Below are positions 37,826-50,400 of a DNA stretch of 64,000 bases, piece by piece. The translations under genes were made by a program, and so were the position numbers. The number at the start of each line of letters is the position of its first letter. The first letter of the stretch is position 1. Origin of the DNA: Psoroptes ovis (lineage: Eukaryota > Arthropoda > Arachnida > Sarcoptiformes > Psoroptidae); NCBI GenBank assembly GCA_002943765.1, contig PQWQ01000016.1, positions 248,001 through 312,000 on the forward strand, written 5' to 3'. The notes under the pieces are model-generated. The model was not told where the DNA came from and ran no database searches. It was given only the letters and a program-made list of their open reading frames with translations.

Positions 37826-37900
37826 ATTGAAGTTAATGGTGGCTCAATAGTAACCACAGTCCTGAGTTCGAATCCAAATCGGAAAATTTTTTTTTTTTTT
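37826..37900 (+). repeat. tRNA-like fragment with Pol III boxes and T run
   Basis: TGGCTCAATAGT at 37840-37851 resembles an A box. AGTTCGAATCC (about 37865-37875) matches the B-box consensus GGTTCGANTCC at 10 of 11 positions. A run of 14 T at 37887-37900 could terminate Pol III. The boxes are only about 13 bases apart, so the anticodon arm is missing and this cannot be a working tRNA. It is best read as a tRNA-derived pseudogene or SINE head. It lies between the duplicated blocks. Confidence 0.5.
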
Positions 37901-38539
37901 TGATTTTCTTTTGTATTTGCATTTATATTTTTTCTTTCAGAATTTTATAAAAATAAAATTCTAAAATTTTATTTTCCCATTGCATTTCATTGAATAGCTA
38001 TTTTTTTCTATGATTATTTTATATTCACACATGCGGCATCTATTTTCATATTGAAGAAAATGAATTTTTGAATTTTATTTTGATTTAAATATTATTCAAA
38101 ATGCATTTTGTGTTGGAGTCCTCCGAAACAACTTAATCAGATCAAATGAAATATTTTAAAAAAATATGGAATATTTCAATTTTTCTGTAAATTTTTGATC
38201 AATTTTCATAGTAAAATTTGAATTCATCGAAAAAAAAAACAGAAAATTTTCTCCAAAATCAGAAATAGCATTTGATTTGAAATTGAAATTTGAAAAAAAT
38301 GCAATAAAATAATGACTCAAAATTTCATTCATCAGGTCAAGCACACGCACACACATACACAACACATATATTTGAATAATTGTAATTAATTGTAAATTTA
38401 TTAAATTTGTAATTTTTTGATAAAAAAAATTTTAAATTTTTTTCCATTTTCAAAATAATTGGAAAATATTATCACTGAAAGTTTCATTCATTTTTTTGGC
38501 TTTATTTATTGGAAATAATTTATGAAAAAGCTAAATAAA

Positions 38540-38800
38540 CAGGAAAATAATTAATGATTTCAATCATTAATTATTTCAAATAAATGGTGTATCATGCACA
38601 CAGATAATTCAATGAAAATGAACACAAATACACATACACAGCATATCCCGGGCGCATCCCTAGATTAAGTACAAAGTCAAAATTTGAAAAATCAAAAAAA
38701 AAAAAAAATTGAAAAAAATTTGAATAAAATAAAAAAAACGTTCATTGACATTCTTTGTGATTGGGTATATATGTGAGAAAACATTGAATTTAAATTGAAT
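38540..38800 (+). repeat. Diverged direct repeat, copy 2
   Basis: Partner of 37430-37655, with the same block order. It differs by an insertion in its first third and carries a locally GC-rich island (ATCCCGGGCGCATCCC at about 38645) absent from copy 1. Confidence 0.6.
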
Positions 38801-39557
38801 TTTAATTAATTTTAAAATGAATCAAAAGTTTTGTATTATTTTTTTTTTGATTCATTGAAATGTTAATCAAAAAAAAAAAAAAAATATTTTGTTATTGTTC
38901 AAATAATCATTAATATCTGAGTATTGTTTATTATTGCAATATTTGAAAAAAAAATAAAAATTGAAATTTTAAATTTTCAAAAATTCATATAAATATAAAC
39001 GTCAATTTGATAATAGTTTGAAAATTTGTTCAATATATATTAATTTATATTAATAAATGTCAATTTAAATTTTTGTATTAAACTTGAATTTTCCAAATTT
39101 TTGTTTTTTATCAAATCTATTTTTGTTGTTGTTGTTTGTTTGTTGGTTTGTTGATTGTTTTTTCAAATGTAATTTTCCAATTTTTATTTATTTTTTATAA
39201 TTATTATTATTATCAATTGTTATTGCATGTTATTTCTATGTTTATCATTTAAGCTTTAGCAATTTTGTGAATTTGATTTTGAAAAAAAATTTCTGGTGAA
39301 ATGAAAATATTTTTTTTATTTAAGTTGAAATTCTACTTCATTAATCAATATTTATTGTATTTTTCATTTGAAATTCTCCCATAAAACCAACTGATCAAGT
39401 AATCAATTCATTTTTGTGATTATCCAAATTATTGAATGTTTGGGAAATTATACAAAATTGAAAATAATAATTCTTTTAGTAATAATAATAGAAATCGATA
39501 TTGAATTCAAATGAATATGAACAATTTGAATTAAATCAAATATTTGACAAAATAAAA

Positions 39558-41156
39558 ATGTTTGAAAATATTATTACGAAGAATCTGCATGAATATTTAT
39601 ATTCATCATTGAATCATGTATGTATTTTCATTAATTTCATTGAATTTTATATTTTATTGTTCATATTGATTGATTGATTAATTTTTTTTCTCTGCCTTAT
39701 TGATCATATTAAAATAGAATGAATTAATTATACAACATACAAATTATAATAGAAATAATGATATTAATCCCAATAATATTGATAATATAAATAGTTTTAA
39801 TAAAATTGATATACCAAAAGGTGCAGCTATTATTGGTTTAATTGCTGCATTATTGATTTGTTTGATAGGTTTCATTGGTAATTTAATAACAATAATGGCA
39901 TTATTTCGACAAACAATTCGTTATAATAATCATACGACAACAACAACAATATTTGTCATACATTTAGCTATTGTTGATTTATTATTTTGTCTGCTAATAA
40001 TGCCATTACAAATGGGAAGATATTGGACAAGATCATGGCCATTCGGTTCATTATTATGTCGTTTATATCCATTATTTTATTATGGCATTGTTGCTACATC
40101 ATTGATGTTGATCACTGCCATCACAATTAATCGGTAATTATCATAGTTAATCATTTGAAATAATTAATTAAAATCATTATCATTATTATAGCTTTGTATT
40201 AATATCATTTAATCGTTATTACACACGATTATATAATCGAAGAAATGTTATACTTATGATTATATTTTGTTGGCTTTTCTCCTATACATTAATATCGATA
40301 CCAACATTACAATTATATGGCCGAACTGGTTATCAAAATAATACATTTTCTTGTACAATTTTACGCGATACAAATGGACGATCACCGAAAAAATTTCTGT
40401 TCGTCTTGGGATTTTTTCTACCAATGATTACCATCATATTTTGTTATGGTATGATATTGTATCACATACGAAAACAACGTAAACAACAGCAACAGCAACA
40501 GATACAAAATTCCAATAATTTAGCTGCAAATGCTAATTCAAATAAAACGGTTATGATTAAAACATCAAATCGTGATATACGATTGACGATATTGATTTGT
40601 GTTGTATTCGGTGCATTTCTTGGTTGTTTTCTGCCATTATTTATTGGTAATGTTTTCATACCTGATAATCGGTAAGCAATTATTGATTCAATAATATAAG
40701 ATTTTAATTTAAAATGTTTTGAAAAGTTATCCATATTTTCATGTATTTGCATCCATTTGTGCATGGATGAATTCATGTATAAATCCATTCATTTATTTTG
40801 CCATGAATCAACGTTATCGGCAAGCATATAAACGTTTATTTATAATAAAATTTTTATTTTATAATCATAATAATAAAAAATCATCACAATTATCATCATC
40901 ATCATTTATGTCTGGTGAATGTATGAATGGTAAATGTTCAACATCAAAAACATCAACATCTGAAAATGGTTATCATGGTCATCACAATCAAAATCAAAAT
41001 AAATTTAAATTAAAAACAGCCACAAAAACTAGCCAAAATGAACAATTGAAAATCATCAATCAATCAAACGAAATCGGAATGAAATCTCCCGAAGAACGAC
41101 AATCATCATTATCATCGATAAATATTGCTACAACAATTAGTTCAATCGATGATTGA
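39558..41156 (+). CDS. Rhodopsin-class GPCR of the Tre1/moody type
   Basis: Tre1 and moody are insect orphan receptors for germ-cell migration and blood-brain-barrier glia. Four exons, 39558-39617, 39718-40133, 40192-40671 and 40727-41156, join in phase to about 461 residues. The first encodes only the 20-residue N-terminus. Seven helices are visible: TM1 with GFIGNL, TM2 with LAIVDLL, TM3 ending AITINRF, TM6 with GCFLPLF, and TM7 ending NPFIYF. The DRY position is NRF, as in the NRY of Tre1-type receptors. The extracellular loop 2 signature GYQNNTFSCTIL and GRSPKKFLFVLGFFLP match this subfamily closely. The conserved TM3 Cys and loop-2 Cys are present for the disulfide. The third intracellular loop carries a Gln/Asn run and the tail is Ser-rich. 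Upstream non-coding exons cannot be excluded. AATAAA is at 41303. Which paralogue it is (Tre1 or moody) is unresolved. Confidence 0.88.
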
Positions 41157-41830
41157 TTGAAATTGATTTGAAATCGATAGAAGCAACAGGTGTTATCATC
41201 TGCCAATGTATAAAGCAAAACCAAGAATATTATCGAGAATTTCGAGAAATATTTTTTGTTTTTATCATTCACAAACCTTTTTTATTGTTTTGATTATTTA
41301 TGAATAAAATCAAAAATATATTGCACAATCTTTCAAATTCGAATAAAATGACTAAATAAAAAAACATTTGTAGCAAGTGTTTCAAGTGTTTGTAGATTCA
41401 ATGATTCAGTGTGTGTGTGAATTTAGTGCATTGATTTCTTCTGTGTTAAGATTCGTAACAAGCAAAAATCATATATTTATATAAATATGAATAAATAAAT
41501 AAATAAAAATCAAATTTTAAATATGGATTTGATTTGTAAAATAATGATAATCATTTTTGTGTTTTGGCCCAAGTAAAAATATGCAAAATTATATATTTTT
41601 CATGCATTTTTATTGTATAAAGAATCCAAAAAAAAACAAGATTGAAGATGAACTTGTAAAGTCTTGTATCCATGCATGTGTCAGTCGTGTATTAGTGTGC
41701 CAACGAGTGTGTAAATTCTGTGTGTGTGTGTGTGCTCGGTAAAATACGTTTCAAAAAAATTGATTTGATTGTTGCGATCTGACTCGATTGTTTCATATAT
41801 CGCCAATTACCTTGCCAAAAAACCATAATT
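41157..41830. other. Shared 3' flank of GPCR and phosphatase genes
   Basis: 674 bases lie between convergent genes. AATAAA at 41303 serves the receptor, and TTTATT at 41609-41614 is a minus-strand poly(A) signal for the phosphatase. GT-rich simple sequence occurs near 41720. The frame at 41557-41742 looks like chance. Confidence 0.6.
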
Positions 41831-42991
41831 TCATTTTTTCATACAAAGATAAAGATAAAAATATTTATATTTTGAATTTTCTTGTAGAATAAAATCTGGT
41901 ATATAACCACCGGTTTCATGATAAATCATTTTCACTGAATTTGTACCGTATAATTTGTATTCATAATCTATTAAAAATTTGAAATGGAAAAAAATGAATT
42001 TTTAATTGAAATTCAGATAGAATTTAAATTATAATTACCGATTAATTGTTGAAAAAATCCCGTATTTGGACGTATAAACCAACGTTTTGATCGAACAAAA
42101 TCAAATGCTTCTTTCAGCGACATGTTTTGATATTTCATTAAATATGCTTGAATCAATGGAAAATAATTGAATCAAAATTTATTCCATAAAATTGATGGTA
42201 ACTCTCCTTTTTTGAAAACTTACCAATAACCAATGTTGATGAACGACTAATACCCGATATACAATGTACAACAACGATTCCATTTTCTTGTACTAATGCT
42301 TCATGTATGAATTTAGTGACAGCATCGAAATGTGCGCCAATATTTTCATATGTTGAATCGACGACCTAATTTTTTGTTTGTCGATGAAAAATTTTAGTAA
42401 AAAAAATGAACAAATTCCAATCAAAATACATACATTAACACGATATGTACGATAATTACGTTTTAATGGTACTGTTCGTGTTGCATTAACAATATGTGTG
42501 ATGCCATAATTTTCCAGATAATTATCAATCATATATTTAGCTGATGTCAAATATAATTTATCGATAATTTTTGTAAAATTATTATCAATTAATTGTTGTT
42601 GTTGTTGTTGTTGTTGCTGCTGCTGCTGTTGTTGTTGTTGTGTATTATAATGTCTAATATTTGATTGCTGCGATAATAATTGCTGTTGTGATTCAGCTTT
42701 TGTCGTTGCCGGGGTTGTTGTTGTTGTTGCTATTAAATTGTCAATCGCATTATCATTGTTTATATTATGATTATGATTATGATTATTGCTATTGATTGAT
42801 AATTTTGATGTTTTCAATATGAAATCATTGTTATCATTGTCAATATCGTTGTTGTTGTTATTATTATTAATGATTGATGTGGATGCTAATGATGATTGAG
42901 ATTGAGATGATAATGATGATTCGGTTGCTGGTGCTGCTGAAGTTGATTGTTGTTGCGGCAAAATTGTCGTCGTTGTTGATGATGTTTCCAT
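41831..42991 (-). CDS. Atypical dual-specificity phosphatase, DUSP14/18 type
   Basis: Small dual-specificity phosphatases dephosphorylate Ser/Thr/Tyr, often on MAP-kinase pathway proteins. Four exons, 42991-42434, 42365-42224, 42146-42039 and 41967-41831, join in phase to 314 residues. Residues 1-140 are low-complexity (Ser/Thr, Asn/His, then about 17 Gln). The catalytic domain starts at KIIDKLYLTSAKYM. VVDSTYEN supplies the likely general-acid Asp (189). HCISGISRS holds the catalytic Cys221 and Arg227. IAYLMKYQNMSLKEAF, SKRWFIRPNTGFFQQLIDYE and LYGTNSVKM match DUSP14/18/21, as does GGYIPDFI near the end. The Gln run is encoded by mixed CAA/CAG. The long disordered N-terminus is unlike the compact vertebrate proteins (about 190-200 residues). 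Confidence 0.9.
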
Positions 42992-43585
42992 TTGATTTTA
43001 AAAAATGGACAAATCAATTTATCAATGGTGAAACAAAACAAAACAAAAAAAATTGTCTAAAAATCTTTATAAAATGCAAAATTTCAAATGGCTGAACATT
43101 TGTAATTTGAAAGAGGAAAATAAATGATAATCAAAAATCTGTCGATGATAATGGGAAATATCATAGTTTAATTATGAAATATGACTGAATGAATGAATCA
43201 AAGAATATTTCTATTCAAATAGAAAAATAAATCATCATTATATTCAATATTTGAATAATAAACAATTAAAAATCAATGATAAATCAAAAAAAAAAATTAA
43301 AATGTGAATGAATGAATTCAAATGGATAAATTCAATTTAAAAACTTGAATGAATGATTTGGAGAAAACAAAAAACATAAACAAACTGAATGATTTAATGA
43401 ACCAGGAACAAAATGAACGAATAAATAAATAAATAAATAACTTTCATCATCATAAATTAATTTGGAACATTTGTTTCTTTCAAACAAAAACATTTCATTT
43501 TATTCATTTCATTTCATTTATTTATTTTGTTTATTATAATTATTTGAAAAGCTATATACACAAACAACATTAATATATAACTGTT

Positions 43586-43617
<32 letters not shown>

Positions 43618-44952
43618 CTAAGACATTTATTTGTTTTATATATATTCAAAGTATATATGAATAAATACATGTATAAAATTCTGAAAAAAATAACCATTTG
43701 ACATCTTTCAAAATTGTTATTGTAATAATAATAATAAAAATGCAATGCAATGAATACAAATAAAATTTTACCAAAATGGCATATATAAAAAACAAATGTG
43801 AAATTTTCATTGTGAAATATGGCAACAACAACAACGACAACAAATACATACATTTATTGACATTTATGTATCCTTTTTGAATAAGTTATATATATGAAAG
43901 TATATTATGTGTTATTGCATGTTATGTGATTCATTCATTCATTTAAAAATTCTTTAATACGAAATATGAATTATTTTGAAGAAACAAAAAATGTTCAATG
44001 TTCAATTCTTCAATGTAAAAACTTTGAATATTAATAATAATAATAATAATTGACGTAATATGCGCTTGATTTTAAATTCTTTGAATTTTGAAATGGCATA
44101 ATAGAATAACGCACGCACAAATAATAATATTGAATTTTTCTAAGGCCTTCAAGTGAATATATATTCAATGTAATAACATTGAATATTCTCGATAAATTCA
44201 TTATTCTTGATTTATTCTGTTATTCTTCACATTTTTTTTAAAAAAAAAAGATTGATTCTTGTTCTATTCGGAGATTCGGAATTTTAAAAGATTTTTTTCA
44301 TGTCTTAGATATTTAAGAAAATTCAGAAATCTTAAAAATTGAAATCATGTATTTGATTTAGTTGCGGAAATATTTGCGAACATTTCTTTGGACCGAATAA
44401 TTGATATTTTCACATCATGCACAGAAATAACTGTTTGTACAAAACGCATATTGAATGATTTCTATGAGATTTTTGACAGCCACAATAAGCCTTTGCTATT
44501 TGTTTACTCAGGTTAAAATAGATGATTGATTTTTATTTATTTTTTTCAATTTCTTACACTTTTCTCTTATGTATATATTTTCTTATATATATGTTTTTAA
44601 TATGCAAACACACACATGTGTATATTCTCATTACATTGGCTAATGCATATGTGTGTATGTGTGTATGATTTCACGAGGTAAATAAAATTCAATATATTGT
44701 GAATATTTAGTAGCGCCATAAAAAAACCTTGTTGCTCAATGTTTTTTGTGATTGGAAAAAATAAACTTTAAACATGCATATGAATATTGATTTTAATAAT
44801 ATAAATAGTCAATAATCAATAAATAATTGTATCAAAATGAAAGTATTGTAAATAATTATCCAAAATTAGCTGTATTATGATTGATTTTAGCTGATATTTT
44901 CGTTTTTCCGATATTAATTTCATCTAATAATTTCATCAAAATATTTTCCATC
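42992..44952. other. Gene-free interval between phosphatase and orphan basic protein
   Basis: About 2 kb of AT-rich sequence presumed to contain two divergent promoters. Contents are a CA microsatellite at 43586-43613, ATT and TATA simple repeats, and CA/TG tracts near 44610-44665. Minus-strand frames around 43518-43853 are translations of simple sequence. No gene is supported. Confidence 0.55.
43586..43613. repeat. (CA)n microsatellite, 28 bases
   Basis: An uninterrupted CA dinucleotide run of 14 units. Shorter ones lie at 50849-50868 (CA) and 59739-59758 (TG). Confidence 0.95.
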
Positions 44953-45774
44953 ATGGCATCATTGAATCAAGATGATAATGATATTGTACAACGAATCGAT
45001 ATGATTACAATTGATGATGATACAGATTTAAATAATAATAATAATAATAACAAGAATAATGATCGGATTAATAACAATAAATTTGATATACGATTGTTGC
45101 AAAGAAAATTTCAATCATTAACAATGATATCGAGCGAGAATCCATTCAATTTTTATAATAAAAATAATATTGACAATGATGATAGTGATGAAAGCGATAA
45201 TTATAATGAAAATATCAATAAAAATAAATCATTTATAAATAATTATAATGTAAATAATAAAAATTCATCATCATCATCAAACACATCATTGGTAAATGAT
45301 CATCATCATCATAATTGTTTGTCAACATTAGATTATAATACTGATTATGATGCCGATTATGATGATTATTTTAATAATAGTGGTAATAATAATAATAGCA
45401 ATAATGATTCATTCTATAATCAAGATAATTATACAAAATCATTGTATTTATCATCACAACCGCAATCATCATTGATACGAAAATTACGAAGAAAAAAGCA
45501 GCAACAAACAAAACAGAAAAAACGTTATCATAGATCGCGGGTAATGAAACGTAAACAACATAAACGTAATAATTGTTCAAAACATTCAGCGTCACGTAAA
45601 AATCAATCATCATCGCCGGCCATATCGATTACAATTCGACAGAATAGTCGATGTCAAAAATTATTACGAAGAAAATTTTATCGCCAAAATATGCATAAAG
45701 AAAATCTAATGTTGGACATTGGAATCTGTGATTTTGAATGGATGCGATTTAATCGATTAAGAATAACTGATTAA
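44953..45774 (+). CDS. Orphan Asn-rich protein with a basic C-terminal region
   Basis: I do not recognise this gene. The single exon gives 273 residues from ATG 44953; the frame is open upstream to a TGA just before 44881 but has no earlier ATG. Acidic and Asn-rich sequence fills residues 1-165, broken by a non-repetitive block DIRLLQRKFQSLTMISSENP (about 45-65). A very basic region follows (IRKLRRKKQQQ, KQKKRYHRSRVMKRKQHKR; about 175-215), likely a nuclear/nucleolar signal or nucleic-acid contact. The C-terminus is different again: RRKFYRQNMHKENL then MLDIGICDFEWMRFNRL, hydrophobic and Trp-containing, like a short interaction helix. AATAAA is at 45906, 132 bases after the stop. It is convergent with lachesin. 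Codon use resembles neighbouring genes. An upstream spliced exon is possible. Confidence 0.5.
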   Translation: MASLNQDDNDIVQRIDMITIDDDTDLNNNNNNNKNNDRINNNKFDIRLLQRKFQSLTMISSENPFNFYNKNNIDNDDSDESDNYNENINKNKSFINNYNVNNKNSSSSSNTSLVNDHHHHNCLSTLDYNTDYDADYDDYFNNSGNNNNSNNDSFYNQDNYTKSLYLSSQPQSSLIRKLRRKKQQQTKQKKRYHRSRVMKRKQHKRNNCSKHSASRKNQSSSPAISITIRQNSRCQKLLRRKFYRQNMHKENLMLDIGICDFEWMRFNRLRITD

Positions 45775-46155
45775 TTCTGCTTATTTCAACGATCATTTAG
45801 CTCTTTGAATATTGAATCATTCCCACACACAAATCCAAGGCATAAGATGTGTATCATATATCCACTTACTTTTACATGTGTCCAAAAAAATCACAAGTTT
45901 TTTAAAATAAAGATTTTTAATAATTAATCTTTTTAATAATAATTAATAAAATATTTTTCAAAATTTAAAAAATTTGTGCTTATTTTGTTTCAATTGTGGG
46001 TGTGTGTATTTTCTATACAAAAAAATTTTGGTCATTCTTTCATAATATACAATTAATATTTTTTATGGCATTTTCTCGTTGAAATTTCAATGTTTTCAAA
46101 TGATCAATAATTGAAATGATTTGAAATAAATGATTTGTTGTAAATTCGTTATTTT

Positions 46156-47471
46156 TTAATAAATAAAATAATTTGTTATCGAAATAATCGTGGCCATGAA
46201 TATGGTCAATGTAATTTGACAGAATAAATAATTAAATAGCGAAGATGATGGCAATGATGATAAAAATAATGATTGGGATGATGCTGATGATGACAGTGAT
46301 TGACCACCAAAACTGGCAAAATTTCCAACACATGCTGGTGGACAAACAGGTGTTGCCGATTCGACTAATTCGATTATTTGTTGATTTGAACCAAGTTTAT
46401 TGGTGGCATAACATTGATATTGTCCATAATGTTTTTGTTGTAAATTTTTAATCCTCAACACTGAATCAGTGAAATCATGTGATGTAGTAAATATTGACAT
46501 ATGATAATGTGCTGAATCTTGTATTTCGACACCATCTTTTAGCCAACGTATTGTTGATGCTGGATAGCTTTCAATGCTACATTGTAAATTAACATCATAA
46601 CCAATTGCTTGTTCATAACGTGGCCGTTCAACATGAACATTTGGTGGAAATTCTACTTCAACAACAACATTACGTCGTGCACCAGTGCCAACATTATTAT
46701 CAGCAATACAATAATATGTACCACGATCAGATTTTGTTATGTTATGAATGATTAAAATATTTCCTTTATACAATGAACCACCTGTTGGCAGTAGATCATT
46801 ATTTTCACGACGCCAACTAATACTTGGTTGTGGATAACCGAATGCATAACATTCTAATTGTATCGATTCACCAGTCGATGTTATCATATTACGCGTACTA
46901 TTATCACTGATTACTGGCGGTATTCGTACATAAACATTTACATCTGAAAAATGGAGGGAAAAAATTAATCAGAAACACAATAATTAAGAATATGTGCCGA
47001 AAACAATATCATTATGACAATATACTTACTGGCTGTAACTCTAGATGTCGATGAAATGACCACTTGACATTGATAAATACCGGCATCAATTTCTTGTATT
47101 TTAGATATTTGTAATGTATATGTTGATGATGCATCATCATGTCTTATTGAATAACGATGATCCGGAACGGATAATGATGCACCTTTCGATATAAACAAAA
47201 TTTTTGATGGATTAAATTGATCAATTTTAGCCCATATGACTGGATAATTTTTTGCATATTGCACTGAACAAGATAAATCTAATGTATCACCAATACTTGT
47301 AACACGTTCTTTCGTTATAAATGATATTGTTGGATTCTGTTGTGCATTTATATTATCAATTATCATTATTAATAATAATGAAAATAATTTTAATAATTTA
47401 ATCATCATTATTGTATGCATATTGTTATTATTATTATTAAAATTATTTTTATTATTCAATATTCTATCCAT
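46156..47471 (-). CDS. Lac: Lachesin, GPI-anchored immunoglobulin cell-adhesion protein
   Basis: Lachesin is a homophilic adhesion protein of septate junctions and neurons. Two exons, 47471-47030 and 46943-46156, join in phase to 409 residues. A signal peptide (IKLLKLFSLLLIMIIDNINA) precedes three Ig domains: Ig1 with LSCSVQYAKNYPVIW and DAGIYQCQVV, Ig2 with IPPVISDNST, LECYAFGYPQPSISWRRENN and DRGTYYCIADN, Ig3 with LQCSIESYPASTIRWLKDG and YGQYQCYATN. The conserved TPVCPPAC and a hydrophobic C-terminus (TIFMATIISITNYFIY) fit GPI-anchor processing. Each Ig has its cysteine pair. The intron sits between Ig1 and Ig2. Translation may instead begin at the second Met (about residue 18, MHTIMM), which would put the signal peptide closer to the end. 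The alternative is another member of the lachesin/DPR-like three-Ig group. Confidence 0.95.
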
Positions 47472-50400
47472 CTTTTACTTATTTTTTATTGAAACAATAA
47501 ACTCAAATGGCCAATAGATTATATTTGTATGATGTGTATGCAGGTAAATATGAAATGAAATTTTTCAGCCGTAATTTCCCGATGTTATTATAAATTTCAA
47601 ATATTATCTCACATATATAAATGTCAATCCATTGAAAAATATTCAATCAAATGATGATTTTCAATTTTTCTTCGTTTAATACATTAACGTTCATAAATTA
47701 TAATATTGACATATATATATGCGTGTATGTACATTCACATGCACATTTATAAATCACATATTTGAAAAATGCATTTATTATATTCACCATATATCACCGA
47801 TAGAAGCACATTTATACATCAAACACACACACGCATACATACACGGTATTGAATTTTAATTATTTTTTTTTCAAGCAAAATTGATTGATCGATTGATTGA
47901 TTGATGGGAAAATCAAATGTCAATAAATTGAAAATGTGTTTTTTTTCAAAATGTCATCAAAGTTCAAATGTCAATCGATGAATTATTCATTGAAATGACG
48001 TCAAAAAGCACACACACAAAGACACCTGTCAAACACGAGTAATTCATTGATTTTCGTAGATTGATTTAAAATTGAAAATTCATCCGAAAAAAATAATTCG
48101 AAAGATGAATAATCGAAAATTTTTTTGAATTAAAAAATGACAAATCACTTGATAATAATGATGAATGATGAATCATTTGATCAATTCATTATTTCATAAA
48201 ATGAATGTGAAAAAATCACAATTGAAAATGATTAAAAATTTGATTGATTATTTTTCCAATTTCAAATTATCAGTGAATTCAAATGATTATATTTTACTTT
48301 GTACAAATAATGAATCAAACAAACAAATTTTATACATGTTTTTTCATACATGTAATAATTAAATGATGATTTTCATTTTGATTTAAAATGATTTTTGATT
48401 TGATTTAAAACAAACAAATAAACTTCAAAATTTTGATTTCAAAAAATAATTAAAACAGCAGCTTGTGATATTGGCTCTGTCTTCGTTGTCGTTGTTTTGT
48501 ATTTGATTCTCTTTTGATATTTGTACGAATTGTAAATCGATTATTATTATTATTTTGATTATTTCAAATAAATAAATAAATGAATTAATGAATATACACA
48601 AATAAACAAATTTCAGAAAAATAAAAATAAAAAAATAAAAAAATGAATCAATCGGAATGATTTGATTTGAAATGAAATGAAATGAAACATGAAATTTACA
48701 TCGTCGTCGTCCTACACTTTTGGTATATGAATGAAATATTTTTGAAATGAAGAAAAAAATATCAAAAATTGAACAAACGACTTTTGAAGAGTATGAAATA
48801 TGGGCAACAAACAACACAGGAATATTATTGGAAGAGCAAAAGTAAGCGAGAGAGAATTTTGAAATAATTTTCAATGAATCATTGATTCAATTGACAAAAA
48901 AAAACAAGAAATACAAAAATTTACCTGTTAAAATATACAAATACATACATTTCATATCCGATAACCTGTATTTTTTTTTCAACAGAAATTTTCATATCAA
49001 ATGCTTGTTTGTTGTATGTAACAAACACACACAGCAAACAAACAAACAAACCAGAGAAGGTATATACCTTATAAAAAAACCTTACAAAAATAAAAAACCA
49101 TGCGAAACATAAAAACATACCTGTGTGCGCACACTATGGTAGTGGTAATTTGATAATAATAATGATGATGATGATAATGACGATGATTTTTTTTTGATGA
49201 TGGAAAAATACCTGTTTTACGGTATGGACTTTCGGTATGGGTTTTTGGCTGCTGCTGATCAATAATATTTCAATGATTCTATTTCAAATGATTTCGATGC
49301 TTTGTTGTTCGAATGTTTCAAGTTTCAAGTTTTGAATATTTGAATTGAGAATTTTAAATTGAAAAATTTAATTAAATCATTGAATACGTATGAATGATGA
49401 TGAATATTGAATGAGATGAGCTCAATGATTTAACTTTTCGTTGTTGCTGCTGTGGTATGAATAATTTCATAATTATTATTATCATTCATTCATTCATACA
49501 CAGGTAAACAAGACCATACAAGGTGTGTGTGTGTGTGTTTGTCGATTTGTGTCGATGTACATACTTGAACATGTCCAACAACATATAATACTGGGGGCTT
49601 GCAACAAAAACATTCAAAAAACAATCAAAGGTCAATCATGTTTCGATTCGTCGTTTGAATTTGTGAATGTGTAGGTGTGTGAGCGAGTTTCATTTACAAT
49701 TCATTTCATTTCGATTCATTTCATTATGTTTTGGCCGAATTTTCTCGTTCAATTTGACAAGTGAAACTGGTTATTTAGATTAGACAGAAAATATAAATAT
49801 CAATCAAACATTGGTCAATAATTATGGCTGACTGAAGAATTTTTGATTATTTGTCGTCAACTTGGAAATGGTAATATGTGAACATTTTTTGAGACAAATT
49901 CAATGAATAATCGGATCAATGATTCGTTGAAAATAAATTGAATCATTTGGTTCAATCGGAGCCGAGCGATAATCGATGAATGATTATCATCATCATCCAA
50001 AATAATGATAGCCCATTGTAAATCATACCAACAGATTGAAATACCGAAAGCATTGAATACCCACACATTTCTAGTATTACAAGCCAAATGTGTACAAATG
50101 TCTACAGAAAAAATATATGTCTGTTTATATGATTTTTTTTGGTGACCATAGAAACCATCAAATAGTACAAATCATGATTATAATGGCTAATGATAATGGT
50201 TTTGTGATATCGTAAAATGGTTTCATTCATTTATTCATAAATTCATGTTTATACATGAATATATCAACATGAATAAACACAACATTATCAATTGAATTTG
50301 ATTCAATAATTCTCTCAACAAAACATCCGGCTTTGGTAAATTGAATTGAATATATTTATGCAACATATATGAATTGGAAGGTTTGGAAAAAAAATTTATA

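Larger units (their letters stand above)
36030..39557. other. Repeat-bearing gene-free interval before the GPCR
   Basis: About 3.5 kb of AT-rich sequence. Apart from the 3' end of the membrane-protein transcript, it contains a diverged direct duplication (37430-37655 and 38540-38800), a second weaker pair (about 37700-37800 and 38010-38110), a tRNA-like fragment at 37826-37900, and several poly(A)/poly(T) runs. No convincing open frame is seen. Confidence 0.55.

Noticed and set aside
37826..37900. A functional tRNA gene
   Set aside because: The A and B boxes are too close and the anticodon arm is absent, so only a tRNA-like fragment is reported.
48425..48874. 149-codon minus-strand frame
   Set aside because: Phe/Ile/Tyr-rich reading of AAATAAAT repeats typical of random frames in AT-rich DNA.
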